Source: Prostheceraeus crozeri
Taxonomy: Eukaryota; Platyhelminthes; Polycladida; Euryleptidae
Length of the DNA: 64,000 nucleotides
Assembly: GCA_907163375.1 (NCBI GenBank)
Contig: CAJQUW010016925.1
Coordinates: forward strand, 248,001 to 312,000
Direction of reading: 5' to 3'
A program made the position numbers and the translations under genes. Position 1 is the stretch's first letter. The number at the start of each line of letters is the position of its first letter. The notes under the pieces are model-generated. The model worked only from the letters and a program-made list of their open reading frames with translations, did no database searches and had not been told where the DNA came from. Positions 57,083 through 64,000 of the stretch are shown piece after piece.

Positions 57083-57191
57083 TAATAAAAAAATTGCATA
57101 GATTTCTGGGAAGTATCAACTTAAATCCCTCGAGCCTTCGGCTCTCGGGATATAAAATCATACCTCCCAGAAATCTATGCAATATTTATTA
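57083..57191. repeat. 109-bp near-perfect palindrome with inner hairpin
   Basis: The outer arms ATTGCATAGATTTCTGGGA and TCCCAGAAATCTATGCAAT (with AATAAA/TTATT beyond) enclose an inner hairpin GAGCC-TTC-GGCTC between CCCTC and CTCGGG. It lies between the Crypton start and the upstream repeat. It is possibly a tiny foldback element or a structured terminus. Confidence 0.85.
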
Positions 57192-57974
57192 CATATAACT
57201 TGGTTACTTACATGCTCTTGTTGATGTGCTTCGATGGGCTGAACTCTATGACTGTATGACTGCTGCGATCTGATGCGTGTTGTCTGATATCGTGAATCTA
57301 TGCATGTATCTTAGACCTTGTGGAATTTGAATTACAAAGGGTTTCTGGCAACTCTGGCTTGTTAGCTTAACGCTAACTCTCGAATTGGGATACAGATAAT
57401 TGGAAAATTTCCATATCTTTTTGGTGCCGCGACCCGGGATGGATTCAATGCACAAGGCTAAGGCATCACGACCAGCTTATGTATCTCATCTGAAAAGCAC
57501 TTTTTTAGATGTAGAGACTCTTAATGCAGAATCAGAGAAAATTAGAGAAATATTCTTTCCTCAAAGTAAAAGTTGCAAGAAGTTGGTTCGATGATATTCG
57601 ATCTGCAACAATAACATCGGTTGTCATGACGCTTTCATTATCTTTAGCAGCAATTCGGCCAAGCTACCGGTTACGAAGAACGTCGTATTTCTGGATGTTG
57701 TTGGAGAATTCTTCCCTACAAGTGGAATGATAATCATAAAAATGACAAATCTCATTTTGAGTTTTAAGTGAATGTTGGATCATTACGTTATTGAGTGTAT
57801 CAAACTCGCAAGTGCATGGATCTACATAAACAAATGATCTTTGACCCTCCATAATTTACAGGACGACTGGAATCACATCTTAAGAATTGACGTTTTACTG
57901 ATGTTGAGTGACTATCTACGAATTAACAATAATGAGAAGCTCGTATGCGAATTTAGGAAGAAAATGTCATCAGT
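57192..57974. other. Unrecognised DNA
   Basis: Short open frames (57246-57455, 57400-57594, 57524-57730) overlap one another on both strands and have no recognisable domain. Confidence 0.35.
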
Positions 57975-58060
57975 TCTCACAATAAAATTGCTTTTAGATG
58001 ATGTCGCACCAATTGGTTGAAAAAATTCTCCTTGAAATATATGCATTTATTTATGACTTT
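57975..58060 (-). repeat. Coding-like repeat upstream of Crypton
   Basis: Partner of 55380-55470 (see there). It lies ~1 kb upstream of the Crypton start on the same strand. Confidence 0.55.
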
Positions 58061-58648
58061 TATGACTGAAGCGATTGATAGGCCTATATGAAACACGCAT
58101 TTCACAAATTCTAATGAGCTTTTAACTAATCAGAAGAAGAGGAAGTGAAACTTTATCACAAAGTGAAATCAAATTTGCGTCACATGTCAAGCAAGATTTC
58201 CATGCTCTACTTTGACTTTTTACCTCTGAATTGATCGTTTAATTTAAATTAAAGTTTTATACAAAAATGTCGAAATATTCAATTAAAACAACACTTAAAC
58301 TTTTCCCTCCCTCTCCCCCCAAATGATTCCGCCGGTTACTCCAGACGATTATTTGTTGAAATCAACAGACAGTGTGCGGAAGAAGACAGACAGCATCTAC
58401 CGTCGTCTGCAGCCGCGAATGATTGAAACTTCCTGTGAAAATTCTTCTAGACCAAAAACTGCAAGCAAAGACCTAAGATCAGGATTCGTCATTGATAACA
58501 GATGTCGATTCACAGTTTCCATCTTTAGACGAAAAGGCAAGTTATCACTCCTTCTTTTTATTGACCAAAAAGCGACCTATCATTAAAAGAAATGGAGTCT
58601 ACAAATGCCGAACATTTAGGGATTTCTTCACTCTTCAGTGGCGTTAAC
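58061..58648. other. Unrecognised DNA
   Basis: A pyrimidine run, CCCTCCCTCTCCCCCC, lies near 58306-58320. The open frame at 58323-58586 is not recognisable. Confidence 0.35.
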
Positions 58649-58651
58649 TAA

Positions 58652-59371
58652 TATTCCGGCAGTCAGAACGAGTTTCTGAAGTGAACGAGAAAGAAAGTGA
58701 GACTTTCACAAAATGATGTACACCCTATACCTACTGAAAATCTGCTCGTCTGTCGAGTTTTAGTGAGTTCCTCTTCTTGTCAGACAGGATCAAAGAAAAC
58801 CATTATGTAAATCCAATGGAACGCAGATTGCAGTATTTGACTAAAATGAAATTTTGTATGTTTTCTCTGATTAAACGAAAAGTAATAAGTTCAGAGTCAT
58901 AATTTTTGGCATGGAATGTCTTCAGGTCATTTCCTTTCATCATCATGCACTCCTGTCTTAACACATCTAGATTTGGCGAGACTCTCAATGTCGCCAAACA
59001 CAAGCATTTTGAGCAACTTTATCCACATTCAACCACGTTCTCACATACATTGCCGATCAGAAGTATGACAATAGCACATGTACATCATGGGAAATGACCT
59101 GAAGACATTCCATGTCAAAAATTATGACTCTAAACTTAATACTTTTCAGTTGATAAGAGAAAACAAAGAAAATTTCATTTTAGCCAAAAACTGCAATCTG
59201 CTTTTCATTGGATTTACATGTGTTTTTCTTGATCCTGTCTGACAAGAAGAGGAACTCACTAGAACTCGGCAGACGTGCCGATTCGTGGTAGGCATAGGGT
59301 GTACATCATTCTTTGAAAGTCTCACTTTCGACCTCGTTCACTGCAGAAACTCGCTCTGACTGCCGGACTTA
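58652..59371 (-). mobile_element. Harbinger-like foldback MITE, copy 3, TAA TSD
   Basis: 720 bp, the same family as copies 1 and 2. The arms are colinear but the spacer (about 58935-59095) runs in the opposite direction, so the element is inserted on the other strand. TAA lies at 58649-58651 and 59372-59374. Ends are TATTCCGGCAGTCAGAACG and the complement of TAAGTCCGGCAGTCAG. Confidence 0.9.
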
Positions 59372-59441
59372 TAAATCGGCAAAGTCAACTGCGACATACC
59401 CAGACTAATATATCATCAGAGGCAGAGGGCAGCAATCAGAT

Positions 59442-60290
59442 TCAGAACTCCACAAGTTTTCGTTTGCCATTTATCTGCCGTGAATTGTAATTGATGCAGC
59501 GAGCTTCTGTTATGCGTATTTCTAATTGATCTCTGCATTTTTCCAAAATCTCTAGAGAGAAAATTTCAACAGATTTAGACACTTCTTGATGCATGTTGAT
59601 GAAATGTTCGGTCAACGACAATGCATCAGCACAACAATGTTCTTGGTAGCGGATCTGAAATGGGTGATTGCTTTGACCGATATAATATTTATTGAAAACT
59701 AGATTACTAGAAAACGAACAGGCAGAGAATATGTCTTGGTAATTTCTCACATATGTTACAGATAGGATGCTTCCTTTAGACTTCGCCCGTTATCAAAGGT
59801 ATTGTACAGGTTCTTATTGGGGCACCTTATCAATCCGATCTGTAGCTCATACTTTTTAATTAATTTCCGGATAAACCGATCCGTTTGATCATTTACAAAT
59901 TTGATTTTTAGGAAAGACTTCATCCTGTTGTTATTATTATTTTTCATATTCTGTTTCGTAATTTTAAATCCATCTTAATTGAATTTTTTATCAAGAGGTA
60001 TTTTAGCTTCTTCAAAATCTCTCAGCGTGCTACACAGACTTTTTAAAGTTTTTTTAGTAGTGTTGTTGATATAATTTATTTTCATGTGATTTGGAACGAA
60101 ACTATTTTTGTTCAAAGAAATTCCCGATTTGATTTCTTTTTCGCAACGTTTATATATAATTTGGTCATTATAATTGGTTGATATAAATGGTACAAAAAAG
60201 AAGCCAATTCGCGAAATTCGGGAAAAGATAAAAACTGTGAATTGTAAAAACCACCTGTTGGAGACCATCACCTACAAAACAGATGTCTCC
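59442..60290 (-). mobile_element. Penelope-like element 3' part (GIY-YIG)
   Basis: Minus-strand pieces in order. 60271-59975 gives KINYINNTTKKTLKSL, IPLDKKF and degraded RT-distal text. 59947-59756 gives FVNDQTDRFIRKLIKKYELQ and GLIRCPNKNLYNTFDNG. 59750-59442 gives NKYYIGQSNHPFQIRYQEH, SLTEHFINMHQEV, ILEKCRDQLEIRITEARCIN and a KRKLVEF end. The YYIGQ strand and the R-x-x-EH segment mark a GIY-YIG nuclease. It is broken, 5' truncated and without a reverse transcriptase core. It is a different lineage from the other PLEs here. Confidence 0.75.
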
Positions 60291-60461
60291 CGATAGCAGA
60301 TACGTAATAAGAATAATGCAATGTGCATGATGATAACAATGACAATAAAAAAACCATTTTTGGGTGTCTTTCATTTGTCATAGTAGTTCATCATTGAAAT
60401 CCAATGGGAATGAGAGGAATTTGTACAATCTACACTGAAACACTTTGTGCATTTACATTTG

Positions 60462-61271
60462 ATGAAGAGAAAACCTGAGATAATGATGATTCCAACTCCA
60501 CTGATTATCTTTCTGAATTTTATACTTGTGGAGGCTCTACAAATGTCTGAAGGCTATTTTTCAATAGTCGATCCGCAATATTTTCAGCTTGGAAAGTCCT
60601 CTCCGTGTGCGAATGCTATTCTTGGCAATGTGGCAGCTTTCTCGAGAGTCGATTGCGCAATATCATGTTTGTCTGAAGAGAATTGTCTGTCTATCATCTT
60701 TGATCAAAAGAATAACAATTGTACTCTGCATTCAAGAGCCTGTGTGGCCGCTCAACCGACAAACCCTCAAGATTTATTCATTCGAATGGTGGATAATCCA
60801 GCAAACTTGAAATGGTCGTTCAAACAATACTTGTATGAGATGATTTCAACACCACAAGGAACATTTGAACAAAATAGAGAAACATGTGGCAAATTTGGCA
60901 TGTATCTCTGGAGTCCTGATAACAAGGTGGAAAACGATTATGTAACCAAAACTATCATTCCGACCCTGCCGAATAAATATTTCTTCATCCTTCGAGCAGC
61001 CGATCTAACGGTACGTACTCATATCGTCAAATTCTGGGTTGGAGCAATTGATCGTCCAAACAATGTCTGCCGATTACAGGATTTAAAAACAAAATGTCCA
61101 TTCACAGATTATATGGAAGCGGAGCCAAGTGTCGAATTGGAACAATGTATTTTACTGAAGTTAAGTGATGATCTGATTTTCAGGTGGAATGATGCTATAT
61201 GCTTCCGTCCCGAATGGCCGCTGTTTTATCCCTTTTGTAAAGGAAAATACTCTAAACTCGACACAAAGTAA
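60462..61271 (+). CDS. Secreted PAN/apple plus C-type-lectin-like protein
   Basis: A single-exon frame of 269 residues from the ATG at 60462; later in-frame ATGs at 60483 and 60486 sit directly before a hydrophobic signal peptide (MMIPTPLIIFLNFILVEAL), so translation may start there. Residues ~40-95 form a PAN/apple-like module with four or more cysteines (CANAILGNVAAFSRVDCAI, SCLSEENCLSI, NNNCTLHSRAC). Residues ~105-265 form a C-type-lectin-like fold: a Trp-led strand, NRETCGKFGMYLWSPDN, FWVGAIDRPNN, then LEQCILLKL, FRWNDAICF and PLFYPFCKG. The last cysteines match the CTLD pattern W-x-D-x-x-C...C. Classic EPN/WND sugar-binding triplets are not clear (WNDA is present). It is likely secreted and may act in recognition or immunity. 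It has no frame breaks. A processed copy is possible because it is intronless. Confidence 0.82.
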   Translation: MKRKPEIMMIPTPLIIFLNFILVEALQMSEGYFSIVDPQYFQLGKSSPCANAILGNVAAFSRVDCAISCLSEENCLSIIFDQKNNNCTLHSRACVAAQPTNPQDLFIRMVDNPANLKWSFKQYLYEMISTPQGTFEQNRETCGKFGMYLWSPDNKVENDYVTKTIIPTLPNKYFFILRAADLTVRTHIVKFWVGAIDRPNNVCRLQDLKTKCPFTDYMEAEPSVELEQCILLKLSDDLIFRWNDAICFRPEWPLFYPFCKGKYSKLDTK

Positions 61272-62153
61272 ATGAAAATATCCTATTGCATGCGCTGAAA
61301 ATAGTTCCATAACATAGAAATAAGCTGTTTATCTGAAGTTCACTAGAATGGAAATTGACTCAAGGTCGCGGCACATCCGAGGGAACTAAGTTGGGGCATG
61401 AAGAACCAATTAAAAGCTTCGATTTACTCATGTGACCGATTCTGACTTAATGATACAGACGTTGGCATGTGCATCTAAGTGAAAATGCGCGCGATTTATG
61501 CGCCGTTATTGTGCATTGCATGAAGCTTAATTTCCATTCTAGAGGTTTTATTGTTGTCAATTTCTATGTTCCATAACCCTCTTCAAGAACACCACAATCT
61601 TTATTGCACTTTCATTCGACTCATACATGCACATTAATTCCAAAGCTCTTGAACCACTTTTGGTCATGTCAGTGATGAACAGAGATAGATTCTTTTGCGT
61701 ATGGGTTAGTCTAGAGCGGACACAATACTATCCCAGCCACTGTTTTCATTGGTAGCAAGCGATTGAGATTGAAATAAATATTCGTCTCTTTGGCTGGTGT
61801 GATTGGCCAAACACGCGCATTGCAGAAGTAGCTATTATCGGAAAACCCACGAACTTCAACGTTCAGGGGGAGGCCGCACAGAAATAGTGTTAACAAATCT
61901 CCAACAACATCAATCACAGATTCAAATTTACCTGTCAATAACAACTCACTATCTAAAACTGTTTCTGTACGGTCGCCTTTGATTACAGACAGGCCTATCA
62001 AGTGAAAGTATCTTAATTCGCATCGCAACTCAATTTTTCTTAGTGCTAAATTCGTCAAATGTAAGTATCATTCACACCGTTCGACTCTTCACTATCTACA
62101 GAGCTGATCACAAAAAAAGGAACCACCTTGATTTTGTGACAACTTCACGATAC
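61272..62153. other. 3' flank of lectin gene; one unassigned open frame
   Basis: A minus-strand open frame at 61711-62058 (115 residues) contains PLNVEVRGFSDNSYFCNARV and WPITPAKETNIYFNLNRL. I recognise no family, so it could be an exon of an unknown gene or chance. No other feature is seen. Confidence 0.35.
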
Positions 62154-62155
62154 TA

Positions 62156-63803
62156 CAGTCCGTTTCATAAAAAGTGGATCATCCTAAAATTTGACTAAAT
62201 ATAACATAAGTATGATACAGAAAGCATTTTTCATGTTATTTCGTGTCCCTAATATATTTTAATGTCCTTATATAATCAGATAAGTAACGGTTCTTAAGAA
62301 GCTAATATTTTGTGGCCCTACCCTTATTGTCAATGACATTACCAATTCGTCTAGCCATTAATTCGATGATATCGTTGATTTTTGACTGATCTAACTTTCT
62401 CCACTCTCTTTTTAACAGTGACGTAAGTTGTGATACGCCATCTGTAGGTAGCAGTGAACGACGAATTTTACGTTTTAGAATACTCCATACATTTTCTATG
62501 GGATTCAGATCAGGAGAACGAGCTGGCCAAGATAATGTCCTAAGCCCTAATTGAGACTTGCATAAGTTGACTCTACTACTCCTGTGACACGTAGCATTAT
62601 CATCCATAAATAACCAAGTCGATGGATCACCAAGTTGATCTGTCATTTGGCCAATGTTCATTCGCAAAACATTCACATAGTGTTCAGAATTCATGGTTCC
62701 TTGCTGTATGTGAAATTCAGAGCGGCCATTGGTCCGAATGCCAGCCCAAATCAGTAGAGTAGTCGCACCACCTTGTACCCGGGGACGATGTAAATGTCTC
62801 GGAATTTCCTGATCAGATTTTATCCATCATCTCAATCGACCATCACTATCCTTCAGACGGACTAATGCCTCATCAGACCAGACAACCCGATCCCATTGAT
62901 TTCGCCACTGACAATGACTCATTGGCCATCTGAGACGTCTTCTTGTATGCTGATCTGATAATTCGATCTGAGAGGGCCTCTTACAGCTCTTGAAATTCGA
63001 CTCAATAAGTCTTCTACGAATAGTGGACTTAGAAATAGACGAGTCTAGTGCAGCCATCTCAGTTAACGAGAGACTTGGATCAACTTTAACAAATCTCAAA
63101 ATTAGGCGGTCTCTACGTTTGGATGTTTTGCGTGGACGGCCATAGCCCTCTTTACGACAGAGTCGAAAATCATCATTATGCCATCGATACACATTTGTGT
63201 AAGGGCCATTTAGTCGCTTGCTTGCAGCTCGCAAAGAAAACTATAGTTCTAGCAAGGCTGACACTTTGCCTTTTGTGAATGCGATCTCGTTATTGTTCAT
63301 TTGTGCTTTGTATTGTTTTCAACCGGTAAGAGATAGATTTCTAGCTGAAAGTAATCAGGGGTGCTGCCAACACCATCGCAACGAAGTCAGGAAGCTATGG
63401 AACATGAAGTCCAGTTAATCACATGTAGCAGTTACATCATTGTTGATGAATAATGGTGCTATACTGTCTCTGATTGACCGATTTTCTTTATTTTTGTTTT
63501 GCTTGATAGCTTTTGGCTTGTAGAACAACATATTACATAACAAAGGAAACAAATGTAATTTTATAAGAGTGAGGTATGATTTTGTGTAACATTGCTAAAT
63601 GAAGATCAAACTATCTACTACTTTTTTATCTATAACAGGAAAACAACTCAATATTCATGCTTGAAATTTCCAACAATGATATTAGTAAGCACAACTGACA
63701 TATCTTCCAAATTTCAGAGAAATTCGTTCAAGTTTGGCGGAGTTAGACAAAGTTGAAGTTAAGGCGATGTTTAAGGGTGATCCATTTTTTATGAAACAAT
63801 CTG
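62156..63803 (-). mobile_element. Tc1-like transposon, 1648 bp, TA flanks, nearly whole
   Basis: Inverted termini CAGTCCGTTTCATAAAAAGT and CAGATTGTTTCATAAAAAAT (the latter as complement at the right), matching on over ~30 bp including GGATCA. TA is at 62154-62155 and 63804-63805. One DD34E transposase lies on the minus strand. Confidence 0.92.
62302..63300 (-). CDS. Tc1-like DD34E transposase, two in-frame stops
   Basis: The frame is continuous from an ATG at 63300 (MNNNEIAFTKGKVSALLEL) to the stop at 62302: 332 codons, a normal Tc1 length. It is interrupted by a TAG after LLEL (near 63242) and a TGA at 62824-62826, in a context where an Arg CGA would fit. Helix-turn-helix parts: RAASKRLNGPYTNVYRW and SISKSTIRRRLIESNFK, with a GRPRK hook between. 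Catalytic residues: D in RVVWSDEALV, D in LFMDDNATCH, and E in SPDLNPIENVW, with 34 residues between the last two. It catalyses cut-and-paste transposition at TA. Few breaks suggest recent activity. Confidence 0.9.
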
Positions 63804-63805
63804 TA

Positions 63806-64000
63806 CTAAGTTTTTCCTACTTCACCGCTTTTCATTAGCAGCATATCAAATGAGAGATCAGAAAAAGCTCGTTCTCACCGTGCCTGAATAGTCATCATAT
63901 TCACATGTTTATTATTGAAAAATTGCAATTTGTTAATTGAGTGATTTTCATATTTTGAGCACTACTCAGCAAATACAATAACGGATGCAAGTCTATTATA
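63806..64000. other. Unrecognised DNA
   Basis: Flank of the Tc1 element to the window edge. Nothing recognisable. Confidence 0.35.

Noticed and set aside
1-64000. LTR retrotransposons, endogenous viruses or Polintons
   Set aside because: No gag, integrase, capsid, envelope or paired LTRs were recognised anywhere in the window.

Overview
The window is AT-rich animal (metazoan) nuclear DNA. The evidence is a spliced globin gene with canonical GT/AG exon borders, a secreted PAN plus C-type-lectin-like protein, and a crowded mix of LINEs, Penelope-like elements (PLEs), hAT, Tc1/mariner, Harbinger-like and EnSpm-like DNA transposons and a Crypton. This repertoire fits a marine invertebrate (lophotrochozoan, ambulacrarian or cephalochordate grade). 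The sequence alone does not let me name the phylum. No bacterial operons, viral genomes or LTR retrotransposons were recognised.

Host genes. The main host locus is a globin gene on the minus strand. Exon 1 (51081-51406) encodes a long Ser/Thr/Asn-rich N-terminal extension, the A helix and most of the B helix. Exon 2 (18671-18896) encodes the C to early G region with the distal and proximal histidines. The exon phases match exactly at the conserved B12.2 position, and exon 2 ends in phase 0 near G7.0. The two exons are about 32.2 kb apart, so about half the window is one globin intron. The 3' exon was not found. The second host gene (60462-61271, plus) is a single-exon secreted PAN/CTLD protein.

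Layout. 1-8.6 kb: Harbinger-like foldback MITEs, two hAT remnants, a Penelope piece with inverted arms and an 848-bp MITE. 8.6-18.6 kb: mostly unrecognised DNA with LINE fragments and MITEs. 18.7-51.1 kb: the globin intron. It holds a CR1/L2-like LINE split around a PLE, a mariner relic, further PLE pieces, an RTE-like LINE, and a GC-rich, recent-looking LINE with a restriction-like endonuclease that lies inside a PLE. It also holds a 2.6-kb hAT with a perfect 8-bp target duplication inside a LINE, another LINE, and several MITEs. 51.4-64 kb: a second copy of the 848-bp MITE that carries a LINE insertion, a Crypton tyrosine recombinase, a third Harbinger-like MITE, a PLE end, the PAN/CTLD gene, and a nearly whole Tc1 element with terminal repeats and TA duplications.

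Nesting gives relative ages at five places: a MITE in a hAT, a hAT MITE in a LINE, a hAT in a LINE, a LINE in a MITE, and a LINE in a PLE. Target-site duplications fix the borders of many elements to the base. About half the window shows nothing I can name; those stretches are stated explicitly.
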